The notes beneath the pieces are model-generated. The model ran no database searches, was not told the origin of the DNA, and worked only from the letters and a program-made list of their open reading frames with translations. A program made the translations under genes and the position numbers. Below are positions 23,137 through 33,539 of a stretch of DNA of 64,000 bases, piece by piece. Source of the stretch: Cordilura impudica (lineage: Eukaryota > Arthropoda > Insecta > Diptera > Scathophagidae); NCBI GenBank assembly GCA_963682025.1, contig OY821521.1:193655075-193719074 (forward strand). Direction: 5' to 3'. Every line of letters begins with the position of its first letter. Positions within the stretch are counted from its first letter, which is position 1.

Positions 23137-23144
23137 CTCTACAG
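23137..23144. repeat. Left target-site duplication of the hAT element
   Basis: CTCTACAG, identical to 26104-26111. It has T at position 2 and A at position 7, as in the hAT consensus. Confidence 0.92.
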
Positions 23145-26103
23145 CAGTGGTTCCCAAAGTTTACTGGATTCCGACCCATCTAACAAAAACTTAAAAATTT
23201 GCGACTCACCTATTGGCTGCTTTAGAAATAGAGGACATAAATACTGGTAATACCAGTTTGCAATATCAATGAGGAAAAAAAACTTAAATATATTAATATT
23301 TTTTTATTTAATACTAAAATATCCTACAAACAGTTTATTTCAATGGGAAGGATGTATTTGTTTTCTATTTTTTGTCATTATATTTTTAGCATCAATTTCA
23401 ATATTAGTAACTTTTAGTCGCAGTGAGTTTGATACGTCCAATTTGTTTCGGTATTTAGTTTTTATATTGACCATAGCTGAAAATCCGGCCTCACATAGGT
23501 ATGAGGTAGTAAAGGGAAGGAGGACTTTGATAGCTTCATCAAACAGGCAAGGATACTTCCCAGCAACCGAGATCCAGAATTTCGTTAATTGCTTGCGATT
23601 GAAAGTATTTTTCAGTGATGTATCTTCCGATAAATTAATGAGCTCTTCACTTGCTTTTGTCGACATATTAGTTGGTAGTTGGTCCTGAAATGGGTTACAT
23701 ATCCAATTCGACTTTTCGAGCTTTTTCATCTCTTCCCCGAAATAGGTGTCAAAGTTATTTCTTAACAATGATAAATGTGCGGCAATTGCAGAAAGTACGT
23801 TCATCTTTGGCTGCGCTTGGTTTTCTACAATATAGGTTTCAAGTGTTTCAAAACAATCATATTTACCGTTCTTAATACAACTCTCCCACAAAAGTAACTT
23901 TTTCATGAACGCTCGAATTTTATCGTGAACTGCAAAAATGTCAGATTCGTTTGAACCTTGCAGATACAAGTTAAGTTCGTTTAACTTGGAAAAAATATCC
24001 GCCAAATATGTTAACTTAAGCACGAATTCTGCGTCCTGTAGATGTTCAATATATTCGGTTTTTCCTTCTAAGTATATTGATACTTCATGCCGTAGTTCCA
24101 CCAACCGTGTCAGTACCTTTCCCCTGGATAACCAACGTATCTCCGTATGGAGAAGAAGAGATGTATGAAGACTACCCATTTCTTCACACAACTTCTGAAA
24201 CAAACGTGCTTGTAAGGGCCTTGTTTTGATGTAATTTACAATTTTTACAGCTGTATTTAGCACAGTTTTTAAATCATCGGGTAATGCTTTTGAAACCAGT
24301 GCTTCTCTGTGAAGACTACAATGAGTCCACAAAGCACAGGGACTTTTTTCAAGAACTCTTGTAACCACACTGCTATTTTTCCCGCACATAGCCCGCGCAC
24401 CGTCAGTGCATATACCGACACAGTTCTTCCATTCCAACCCTTTTCCTTTTATATACGAATCAATTGAACTGAAAATTTCTTCGCTCGTTCCACGACTAAT
24501 TGGCTTACAGAACAAGATATCTTCATGCACGTCGTTTTCCCATATATAACGCACAAAAACAAGTAGTTGAGACAGGCCTTGAACGTCGGTAGACTCATCT
24601 AGTTGTACAGTGTAGTATTTACTACCAACTACTCTTCGTAATATTTCATCTTCTGCCCACTCAGCCATTTCGTCAATTCGTCGTGCAACAGTGTTATTGG
24701 ATAGAGGTATGCGTTCGATTTCTTTTACTTCTTTTTCGCCAAACATTGCTCCAACAGCATCTTTAATCGATGGTAAGACTAAGTCTTCGCCAATTGTATG
24801 AGGTTTTCCCGCTCTGGCAATTCTCAAGCTTATGAGGTACGAGGCATGTACAGCATTTTCATTAATATTAATGAAATGTGAAACAATATTTTTTGAAGAT
24901 TTCATATCCAACAATTTTCTTTGAAAAAAGTCTACTTGCTTGTTTTTCAAATGAGAATGCTTAGTTTCTATATGACGCGTTAACTTACTTGGACGTAAAC
25001 TTTCATTCGCTAAAATTTCGAAGCAAATCACGCATTGAGGACGCGGATCTAACGCGTCATGATTCCAAGTGAATCCTAATTTCAAATATTCTGAGTCATA
25101 TTTTCGTACAACTTTCCGGCGCTTCGTTTCATGTGTTGAGGGAGCTTGAAAGTCAGATTCAGTGCCAATTTTGTGACGTAACAGAGCATCTTCTTGGGTT
25201 TCCTTACTTTGTTCGTCATTAACTGGCGGCGGCGATGAAGTTTTTGCTCCGCGTTTCAACCACTTGTCCATGATTATCTTCAAATGTTAATAATTGTTTT
25301 TAAAAAGGTTACAATGGTGCTCGGTAAATACTACATACGGTAAATAAATCGAAACCACACAAAAATAAAAGACGTCCGACTAGCAATCACGATTTATTAT
25401 TTAAGTAGAAATTAGTACGACAATTTTCGTATTAGTAAGACAATTTATTAGTCAAGTAGAAATTTACACGTGTTCCGTCGTTCACAATCAAATGATTAAT
25501 GATGTTTTGTCATTACTGAGTCTATCTATCAACCAAGATCACGTCACAAGTGTATACATTTTGTTTCTATGCAGCGAGTGGCATATGTTTTGTTGTTATT
25601 GCTATTTGTTTCTTTGTTTTACCGTTGCAGTTTGGTGTTTGTCAATTGGAATGTGATTCTGCGTAACAGAATGACCGTTTAAGTTTGTTGTTATGTCATA
25701 TAGTGTGCGTTTCTGTGTAACAGACTGGCGGCTATAGGTTGTTGTTTGTCTTACTTTCCTAAGCTTTTACATACATACATATGTGTGTGTGTTCTTGCAT
25801 TTCCTATGAATAAATGAATACAAGAGAATATTAGCAGACAAAATAAGGTGGCGTGAGTGTTGTTGGTGTCAGGGTGGGTATCGTAACTCGCTACTTACAA
25901 ATAAGCAGGCTAATATTGCGCATTCAAAACTTGAGCTTTTTTGGAATGTTGGGGGGAGGAGATTTTAAAAACACAGAGGTAGTATTTGCGCTTTCGGTTG
26001 TGTGCAGCTAAACAAGGTTCTAATCCGTCCCACATTTCTGGGCCCACTCAATATTTTCTCGCGACCCACTGGTGGGTCGCGACCCATACTTTGGGAACTA
26101 CTG
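23145..26103 (-). mobile_element. Complete hAT transposon (Charlie/ZBED5-like)
   Basis: Terminal repeats CAGTGGTTCCCAAAGT and CAGTAGTTCCCAAAGT (inverted, one mismatch) are flanked by identical 8-bp CTCTACAG duplications. Length is 2959 bp. A subterminal palindrome CGACCCACTGGTGGGTCG lies near 26063-26080. The element carries a single uninterrupted transposase gene on the minus strand and interrupts a non-LTR ORF2. Ends and protein agree with the Charlie-like branch of hAT. Confidence 0.95.
23340..25283 (-). CDS. hAT transposase, ZBED5/SCAND3-like, intact
   Basis: Cut-and-paste DNA transposase acting in the nucleus. The 647-residue frame has a BED-type zinc finger (C84, C87, H104, H109), then the RNase H-like nuclease: LDEST with D229, ICTDGARAM with D294, CSLHR at 322-326, and EIRWLSRG near 381-388. 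A helical insertion follows, and the C-terminal dimerisation block SYLCEAGFSAMVNIKTKYRN has the presumed catalytic E598. All landmarks expected of an active enzyme are readable and no stop or frameshift is seen. Translation could begin at M1 or M5; M5 (MDKWLKR) resembles the usual start of relatives. Length is normal for the ZBED5-like group. Promoter and splicing were not assessed. It might still be transposition-competent; that is inference. Confidence 0.93.
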   Translation of the reverse strand: MKIIMDKWLKRGAKTSSPPPVNDEQSKETQEDALLRHKIGTESDFQAPSTHETKRRKVVRKYDSEYLKLGFTWNHDALDPRPQCVICFEILANESLRPSKLTRHIETKHSHLKNKQVDFFQRKLLDMKSSKNIVSHFININENAVHASYLISLRIARAGKPHTIGEDLVLPSIKDAVGAMFGEKEVKEIERIPLSNNTVARRIDEMAEWAEDEILRRVVGSKYYTVQLDESTDVQGLSQLLVFVRYIWENDVHEDILFCKPISRGTSEEIFSSIDSYIKGKGLEWKNCVGICTDGARAMCGKNSSVVTRVLEKSPCALWTHCSLHREALVSKALPDDLKTVLNTAVKIVNYIKTRPLQARLFQKLCEEMGSLHTSLLLHTEIRWLSRGKVLTRLVELRHEVSIYLEGKTEYIEHLQDAEFVLKLTYLADIFSKLNELNLYLQGSNESDIFAVHDKIRAFMKKLLLWESCIKNGKYDCFETLETYIVENQAQPKMNVLSAIAAHLSLLRNNFDTYFGEEMKKLEKSNWICNPFQDQLPTNMSTKASEELINLSEDTSLKNTFNRKQLTKFWISVAGKYPCLFDEAIKVLLPFTTSYLCEAGFSAMVNIKTKYRNKLDVSNSLRLKVTNIEIDAKNIMTKNRKQIHPSH

Positions 26104-26111
26104 CTCTACAG
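26104..26111. repeat. Right target-site duplication of the hAT element
   Basis: CTCTACAG, matching 23137-23144. Confidence 0.92.
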
Positions 26112-26335
26112 TATACTGTAGTTTATTGCTAATATATATATAAGGATGTTCCAACATATCCATCATTTCTACAACAGTAAACGTTTGAAAATCCTGGGAT
26201 ATAATAAAGTTGAGTTAAATGTGATTCAAACCATGATTCTTGTATAGCAATAAAATCAGTTAATTTCGAAATGCTTGCAATTATCGACTTGAACTTGTTA
26301 ATTTTATTAATAGACGAAATGCTTCTTGTGTTCAT
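26112..26335 (-). pseudogene. ORF2 start and endonuclease N-terminus
   Basis: The frame opens MNTRSISSINKINKFKSIIA, followed by LTDFIAIQESWFESH, in which the Glu of the xxExW block is the conserved metal ligand of the endonuclease fold. It then reads YIPGFSNVYCCRNDGYVG and runs into the hAT duplication. The frame resumes beyond the hAT element at 23136, so the insertion disrupted what was then a continuous gene. Confidence 0.75.
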
Positions 26336-26469
26336 ATTATTTTATTATTGTATTATTTATTTATTTTATTTTATTATATTTAAAAAAGAAAAGTTTATAT
26401 TGTATAATATAATTATTAAATTGTGAAAATTTTTGAAAATAATAATTATTAATCATAAAATTAGAGATA

Positions 26470-26770
26470 AAAATAATAATAATATTACGTGATTTTAAAT
26501 TGAAAGCATACAATTTTAGAGGGGAAGACATACGCGGCTTCATCACAATCATCATCAGAATCACTCGCAGTCACAGCAGCATCATTGTTTACCATCAATC
26601 GACGCTTCCAGAGTTTCGATGTCGTTGCATTTAACAATAGTTCATCTTCACATCTTATTACTTGGGTCTTGAAATTTCATTCCTTTAATAAACACTCTGC
26701 CACCTCTTGCATACACATAAAGGTATCCAATATTTTTCAAACTTCTTACATAATTTAAAAGATTCAACGT
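26470..26770 (-). pseudogene. Tail of an ORF1-like protein
   Basis: The minus strand reads LKNIGYLYVYARGGRVFIKG across frame changes, resembling the C-terminal IGYKxVWxRNGxIFxRK pattern of ORF1 proteins in some insect non-LTR elements. An acidic tail (DSDDDCDEAAY) follows about 130 bases before ORF2 starts. Placement directly upstream of ORF2 supports the call, but the identity rests on a short motif. Confidence 0.4.
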
Positions 26771-26872
26771 CATTGATAAGTTCCTAAACTACTCAAATTT
26801 TCATTTCGCACACCATTTAAAGCATTTACGATTTCATCCTCCGTTTAAACAGCTTTTCCAAAAAATCTTTTC

Positions 26873-27262
26873 CTATACTCCATTAAAATCGGACATCTTC
26901 CCAAAAATATGTGTTACAGTTTCAACTTTATTTAGGTTACATAGCGCACATGTATTATTGGAGTTGTTTTTGTTAAAATAATAGCTATTTAGAACGATAA
27001 GAGCGTATCTTGCCTTGAATATCCATGATATCTTGCTTCTTCCATATGTTTCTTTCAAATATGTTTTGCAATTGTTGTGGTCAAGCGACTTGTAGACTCT
27101 TGTATTGCTTTGCAAAGATTTTATCCACATGTATTGCTGGGTATGATTTCTAATCTGGCTTAAGAAACTAGCAAAACCATCAGACCTAAAATTTATATTC
27201 AAGTTTAGTGCAGTTAGATCTTTATCCCAATATACATTTCTTTCGAGAGTTTTCATAGACAA
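26873..27262 (-). pseudogene. C-terminal region with Cys/His motif
   Basis: The 129-codon frame ends CALCNLNKVETVTHIFGKMS. A CxxC...HxxxC-type motif after the reverse transcriptase is typical of several insect non-LTR clades; the last Cys appears replaced here. It continues past the ORF as YRKRFFGKAV. I place it with the relic at 26790-28740 by position and orientation. Confidence 0.6.
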
Positions 27263-27626
27263 TTTATTTGGGAGTCTGTTACTTTTGTATTCAAAAAATG
27301 TCTTATGTAATTACCTCAAATGCAAAGCAAGCGTATACAGATGACTACTATCCAAACCTGGTAACTAAAAAATTTTTTTAATAAAAATATCTGGAATTTG
27401 TCAATTTCTTCAAAGAATGACCCACCCCAAATAGATATGTGTTTTACATAAGTATGTATTCAAGGTTGCCATAAATATTTTTTAAAAGTCAGCTCCAAGA
27501 CTCCAAGTAGTACTCATTAACCGTTACAATTTCGTTTCCACGATAAGTCCATTACTCGTTTCTGGACAATCTACCTCCATGCCTAAATACCATGATGGCA
27601 GTTTTGCTACTATTTACTTCCATACC

Positions 27627-27920
27627 TCAGGTTTGACAGTATAATTCCAAATGATTTATTATTTTTTGTAATACATCTGTATCATCGGCTAGTACAACTA
27701 TATCATCTGCATATAAAAGTAATCTGAGATTTAACTCATCCACATATAGTCCACCTCCAAGGCAATCATGAAGGTTATTCAAATAGAGAGCAAACAACAA
27801 TGGTGATATTAAACAGTCTTGTGTTACTCCTGAGTAAGTACGGAATTTTTCTGAAAACCTATATCCTGTCCAGACTAGCTTGGAAGAAATTCCAAAATGG
27901 CAAATTTTATACATTAACAC
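27627..27920 (-). pseudogene. Reverse transcriptase catalytic core
   Basis: The frame contains the pre-catalytic block FRTYSGVTQDCLISPLLFAL, equivalent to the usual GVxQGxxLSPxLFxL with the Gly lost, and LRLLLYADDIVVLADD with the YADD catalytic Asp pair. The thumb start LQKIINHLELYC follows. Outside this segment the frame is broken. Confidence 0.8.
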
Positions 27921-28039
27921 CTTGTCAAATGCTGCTCTGAATTCTACGAAAACTGCCTGTGCTTTTTTTATTCGCCTGTAATTTAAGGTGTATTATTGAA
28001 GTGAATTTATGTATATTATCAGTCGATGAATAGTTTCTC

Positions 28040-28700
28040 CGAAACCCAGCCTGGTATTCTGTGAGCACATTGTTATTTTTAACACATTTTTACAATCCAT
28101 CATTTTGGATTCCCATCTGAATTTTTGCAGCGCACTTAATAAAAGAAATGCCTGTATATTTTTCGGGTAAATTACAATCTCCTTTCTTAAAAATGGGGTA
28201 TATTTTGCTAACTTTAAATATGTTATCTACATTGTTGCTGTTGCATATGTTGTTAAAAGCGTTGGCCAATGCTTATAAAAACTCAGTAGTGGCATTATAA
28301 TAAAATTCATAGGGTATTCCATCAATTTCTGGCGCTTTATTGGCTTTAACTTTGGTTAACATGGATCGAATTTGATTTACTGTTATGCTGCGTAATATAT
28401 ATCCTTTGCAAATTGCTGTGGATTTAGTAATACCAGGAAATAAAATTTCGATTCATGCGGAGGAATATTTGATCCACATATAAACTGCTTACTTTTTTGT
28501 TTCTTTTACCAACTTCCACCATTCTTTACTATCATTTATTTTGTTTATCTTTCCTTCGGTCTTTGTAGTATTTTCTTTTGCATTCTTCACATATACGTAT
28601 GTACTTCCGGTTTGCAAATATTTAGTCTCATTTTCGGGGTTTCGAATTCTATGGTAGGTCACTAAAACGATTTTTCCTTGTCGAGTTTTATACCATTTAT
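28040..28700 (-). pseudogene. Early reverse transcriptase blocks, broken
   Basis: Across frames the minus strand gives KAPEIDGIPYEFYYN (near 28310), KIYPIFKKGDCNLPEKYTGI (near 28180) and EYQAGFRRNYSSTDNI (near 28040). These are recognisable as fingers domains 0-2a of a non-LTR reverse transcriptase. Stops and frameshifts occur in each. Confidence 0.6.
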
Positions 28701-28740
28701 TTTTGGGAGTCGTCGCTGTTTTAGACTGCCTGGTTGACCG

Positions 28741-29060
28741 CTAATTTGAATGTATGCGGAGATTATGTTGTTAAAATTTCAATGCATTCAGACAAATGTG
28801 TTGGCATGTGGGAACAACTACTCAAAAAAATCAAAAAATTGGCGTAATTTGTGTAAAAAAAAAATAAAAAAAAAAAAAAATAAAATTTATTTATACACGG
28901 CCTGTAACCGACTATATTCATATATCACACATTATAAGTTTTATACCATTCCGACTAATACTCGACTAATATTGACTACTTTCTATACAAATTTGTGAAA
29001 ATATGCTTTTATTTGAAGTTTGATGATATTTTCTAAGAACGTTGCACCAATTAATTAACA
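28741..29060. other. Gene-free stretch
   Basis: A poly-A tract lies near 28855-28880. Nothing else recognised. The 82-codon ORF at 28750-28998 is not supported. Confidence 0.5.
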
Positions 29061-29442
29061 ACAAGTAAGAAAATTTTTGTCGTTCTAGACCGACTATACG
29101 ATACCCTATACCATTGGTAAGAGACCCTATGTCTTCTGTCCAACTAATTGGATATAGAAAATAAGCATATACCAAATTTGAGTGTAATTATTAATTTTTT
29201 GGCTGCAGATATGAAAAGTTCATATCGGGTGCTATACTTATATGGGGACTAGGTCGAAAAATGGACCGATCCTGACCATATTTGGTAAGTTCACTTATTT
29301 TTTGCAAAACATATACAACTAAATCTGTGCAATATTTTTGTTTTTGATAGATCTAAGTAAAAATCGGGAAGCAGCTTTATATGGGGGCTATGACAAAGAA
29401 TTGCCATATGAGGTGTTTTTAGACAACTGATAAATGGATGTT
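29061..29442 (+). mobile_element. DINE-like family A, 5' fragment
   Basis: Begins ACAAGTAAGAAAATTT then CGACTATACGATACCCTATACCA and follows copies 1 and 2 through GGCTGCAGATATGAAAAG to GATAAATGGATGT. The 3' half with the (GACG)n tract is missing. Confidence 0.72.
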
Positions 29443-30034
29443 CATTATCATTATATTTATTATTAAAATTGTGTTACTTTATTTAGGGAAAAAAATAAAA
29501 CTTTCCAAATACTTTTCATAAATAAAAAATTACAATTTATTAAAATTTTGCTAATAAATTTAATTAAAAAAGACGTACAATTTTTTTTTTTTTTAAATTA
29601 AAAAAAAATAGAATTTTTTTGATTAATATTTTGTTACTAAAAGTTACTTAAATAGCAACTTATCGTACAAAATATTTCTTTTAAATAATATTTTTTTATT
29701 ATTATTTTTTTAAAAAAATTTATTAAAAACGTTTGTCGTACAAAATGTTGCTTCCAAAATAGTGCTTTTTGTTAATATTTTGTTAATAAAATATTTAAAT
29801 AAAAAAATAGTGTTTAAATAATAAATTAAAATTTATTAAAATTTTGCTAATATATTTTATTAAAAAAAGATATACAACATTTGTTTTCTAAAAAAATATA
29901 AAAGGTTATTTTTAAAAAGTTATTTCTAATACACTTAATAGATTAAAAAATTTTTGTTCTTTTAATACTTGTAAATTTAAATTTAAGTTTTTAAATTTAA
30001 AAACTTTTGTTCTTTAAATATTTGTAATTTTTTT
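29443..30034. other. AT-rich stretch with a local direct repeat
   Basis: TTTATTAAAATTTTGCTAAT with its flanks occurs at about 29530 and again at about 29828, inside very A/T-rich sequence. No genes. Confidence 0.5.
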
Positions 30035-30982
30035 CAGTGTTCAGAAAAAAACACACACTGAATAAAAAACTCGTACATATATGTAAACAAACACAGGTCA
30101 GATCAACAAACACATATTTTTTTTATCATATCAATTTATGTGCTTCTAAATTTTGTACATTGCCGAATACAATCCTGAATGTGTTTTGGTTTAATACTTG
30201 ATTGTGAACACGAACATGTTTCTATCACGTATTGTTTTATTCGAACACATATAAACCACACAGTTTCGGGTGTAGCTATATTTTAAGTTCGTGTTCGGTT
30301 CATCTTCTTAAAAAAAAAAAAAAAAAAAAAAAAAACAGAAAATGAACAATTCACAAATTCAAGTGTAGATAGTTTTATTTTCAGTTCGTATTCTTGAACG
30401 CGTCCGTCTAAAAATTAAAACGTTATCCACTCGCGATCGGAAAAATCCGACATAACCCGATAAAAACGACGACAATTCTTTTAACCAAATTCATTTAAAA
30501 AATCTAAAATAATTCATTAGCAGGTATAAAAAAATAAAAATAAGAAGATAATAATAAAAATAAAAAACTATTAAAAAAAAAACGAAAATAATTCATAAAT
30601 AAAATATAAAAATCGAACCTGTTTATTGTTCATGTTCTGTTTTTCCGCAGTACACGAGCCAGAACACGGACTTAAAATAAAGCTACACTCGAACATGTGT
30701 ATTGTTCATGTTTTTTTTTTTTTTTTGAGAACACGAACAGAACACGATCTTAAAATATAGCTACACTCGAGACTGTGTGGTTTATGTGTGTTCGAATAAA
30801 ATAATACGTGATATAAACATGTTCGTGTTCACAATCAGGTATTACAACGAAACACATTCATGATTGTGTTCGGCGAAGTACAATATTTAGAAACACACAT
30901 AATTGAGATGAAATTAAAAATATGTGTTAGTTGCTTTCTAACAGAACATTGTGTGTTTGATGTGTGTATTTTCTGAACCTTG
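30035..30982. mobile_element. Foldback element with hAT-like ends
   Basis: Arms of about 280-300 bases (30035-30330 and 30690-30982) are inverted repeats, sharing CGAACATGTT, TATAGCTACAC and ACACATAAACCACACAG-type blocks. The ends are CAGTGTTCAGAAAA and CAAGGTTCAGAAAA. The flanks are ATTTTTTT at 30027-30034 and 30983-30990, an 8-bp duplication that is low in complexity and so only suggestive. No protein is encoded. Confidence 0.65.
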
Positions 30983-30999
30983 ATTTTTTTTTTTTAAAT

Positions 31000-33180
31000 C
31001 TATTTTTTTTTAACAATTATTTGGTTTGCAATTGTTTTGTTTTCCAGTGAATAATTTTGCAGTATTATATTATATTAATATTATATTAATATAATAATAC
31101 AATATAAAAATATTGAAAAGGTCCGCAAGGACCTATAGCAAATTGTATGGTATTTTGTTTGATGGGGTTTGTTTTGATGATTTTGATTGTTAAATTTGGA
31201 TTATATAAAGCAATAGAATTCAACAAAACTCATTAGCGACTTCTTCTAATAATAGTACAGACGTCATTAAGCCTCAATACAATGTAAACTATTGCTCGTA
31301 TCGTTCCAAAACCACATTTGATCGATTCATTAGACTTTTTTCTTGGAACACATGTACGATGCGGGTATTCAACCCATACAACATTAAGGAGTTTTTAGAG
31401 TTTGAAAATCAAACAGAAGAGTTAATAAAAGTTAAAAAATTGATCTTGAGCTTAATTAATGTCAAGCTCAATCACTAAAATGATAAATATTAGAAATATT
31501 TGTAAACAGGACACTGGGTTCAAAAGCATTTTGAAAGTTATAAAAAACCCCTCAAATCGGAAAAGTGTTTGTAATTTGGTTTAAGTAAATAATTATGTTA
31601 TTATAACGAAACTTAATATTGTAAAGTAGTTTTAGTTGATAAAAAAGATAAAAAAAAAAATACATTAAAGCGGCTTTCTTTAGCTCATATCTATTGTTGT
31701 ACGAAAGCGGCATTTAATTTTTATAATTTTTTAACTGAGCTTCCTGTTTTTAATTTATGACACAATTTGTTTGCTAACTTATTCCTACAACTTTTAAGCT
31801 CCTCTAAAAAAAATAGAGAATTACGTTAAATAGTCAGTTGTGGTTAATGATTATTCTGTCATGCGACCGACAGATTAACTATAAGTCGTTCGTGTAAAAA
31901 AAAAAACTTTTGCAAAACTCAAAACTCAAACATTTTTATCTCTTTAATCATTTTTCTATAAACCATTTATCAGCAGCAACATAACCAAGTAGGGTATATT
32001 AAAATGTACTTTCGCTTAACCTTTTTTAATGTTGTATATTGTAAATTTTAAATTCATATACTTAATAAAAAAAAAAAACAAATTCTTTTGAAAGTTATTA
32101 TCCCATTTATGTACGTATTCATTCTCAGGAGTATTTAAAATTCATCAACAAGAAGCAAAAGAAAAACAAAAAAAAAAAAAAATAAAAAAAAGGAAAGTAA
32201 ATGAGCATGTTTTGTGTATGTGAGTGTGAAAGCGAGTGTGTGTGTAAGTGTCTGTATTTGGTTTGTTTTTGCCTTAAGTTTTTTTCTACTTTGCTCAGTT
32301 TCAGTTGGTTCCTTGTTGTAAATTAATGATTAACATATGACACACTCTTAAACAAATACACGTCATAGCATTCAATTCGTTACATTCCTCTACAAAATGA
32401 GGATGTTTGCTTTCTGATGCTGCTGGCACGGCTGCTGTTGTTGTTCACATATAATTTACCTGTCGGTGGTAGTTTATTGTATTTAAATTACTTGAACATT
32501 AAGTTGTGCTATGAAAGAAATGTGCAAGTAATAAAGAATTATGAATTACAATGGGCCGCTGTTAAATTGTTTTAAATTATTATAGGAAGATTGTATTGTA
32601 AAGAGTATTTAAGGATTTTTGTAATAACTGCGCAGGCTTTATGGTGGGTGGACAATAAATAATCTTAATAAACGATACGGATCAGCGACTTTCCATGATA
32701 ATCAGAATAATAACAATGAAACACTTCAGATATTTTTAATGATTTCAATTTGAACGCTAAAAGAAAATTAATTTTTGTATATTTTTTGTTTTAAATATTT
32801 TTACATCTAAGAACAAATGATGTTCTTAAAAATTTAAAAATCAAATATTGGAATTAATATTGGCTCATTCCATAAAAGGAAATGTAATGAAACGTTTGCA
32901 AGTCACTAGCATATGAAAACATAAAAAAAAAATGTGAATTTTTCATAAAAATTTTTCATACAAGATTTGTTATAATTTTATTGAATGATGTAGCGATGCA
33001 AATGATCTTCACGGGCTTGCTAGCTCATACGCACTCTTCTCATTTTCGAAGAAGTTTTTGACCAACACTCAGGGAATGTCCCCTATAAATGCAGTGCATT
33101 GTGTTGATCTCAGGAGGAAAGACGGAATAGTGTTTGACTTAAATTTTATTAGTTCGATTGTTTGTATCTGCTTTTTGATC
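31000..33180. other. Largely gene-free stretch
   Basis: It contains an AT palindrome cluster at 31055-31105 (TATTATATTAATAT), an 89-codon open frame without an early Met at 31209-31478, and a (TGTG/GTGA) tract near 32218-32250. No recognised gene. Sequence at 33000-33130 is less AT-rich but I cannot name it. Confidence 0.5.
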
Positions 33181-33182
33181 AT

Positions 33183-33319
33183 TTTTTTCTTTTAATGCGA
33201 ATAAAATGCTTTTTTATTCCATTTTCCACCGACGTTTCGTCTGATTTTCAGACATCCTCAGACGAAACGTCGATGGAAAATGGAATAAAAAAGCATTTTA
33301 TTCGCATTAAAAGAAAAAA
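33183..33319. repeat. 62-bp near-perfect hairpin with hammerhead-like core
   Basis: Arms 33183-33244 and 33258-33319 are complementary except for one base, around a 13-base spacer. On the minus strand the centre reads CTGAGGA, a GTCTGA/TCAGAC stem with an AAA loop, then GAAACGTC. These are the conserved CUGANGA, stem II and GAAA parts of a hammerhead ribozyme, as known from Penelope-like element terminal repeats. A self-cleaving function is inference. Confidence 0.8.
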
Positions 33320-33539
33320 AAAGACCAAATAGCTCAAATAAACAATGGAACTAAAAATTTTAAAAACTCTGGTCAGAAAATAACTAAACATAAAATTTTA
33401 TTATATTGTCAGTTTTTTTTCTTTCTTTATTTAAGCATTTTATAATTAAAAGTAATGCCTAACTAATACTACAACAAGTTTCTACAGTGACTAACTAATA
33501 GTTTTTTTTTTTTTTTTGATGGAATTAATGATTCAGTTC

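Larger units (their letters stand above)
21384..26780 (-). mobile_element. Non-LTR retrotransposon (CR1/jockey-like), split by a hAT element
   Basis: Read on the minus strand it has the tail of an ORF1-like protein (26470-26770), ORF2 endonuclease (from 26335), reverse transcriptase (to 21716), an ORF2 C-terminus (to 21565) and a 3' untranslated region ending in an A-rich tail near 21384-21400. The hAT element at 23145-26103 sits inside the endonuclease coding region. The second half of the reverse transcriptase, including the YADD box, is deleted near 21700-21715. Confidence 0.75.
26790..28740 (-). mobile_element. Second minus-strand non-LTR retrotransposon relic
   Basis: Scattered frames give an ordered reverse transcriptase and C-terminal region: early RT near 28050-28380, the catalytic box at 27627-27920 and a Cys/His tail at 26873-27262. 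No terminal structure was identified. Its 3' end abuts the 5' side of the element at 21384-26780, which probably landed in or next to it. Confidence 0.65.

Noticed and set aside
23269..24168. Plus-strand ORFs opposite the hAT transposase (23269-23688, 23672-23875, 23938-24168)
   Set aside because: They are shadows of the 647-codon minus-strand frame, which contains all the conserved motifs.
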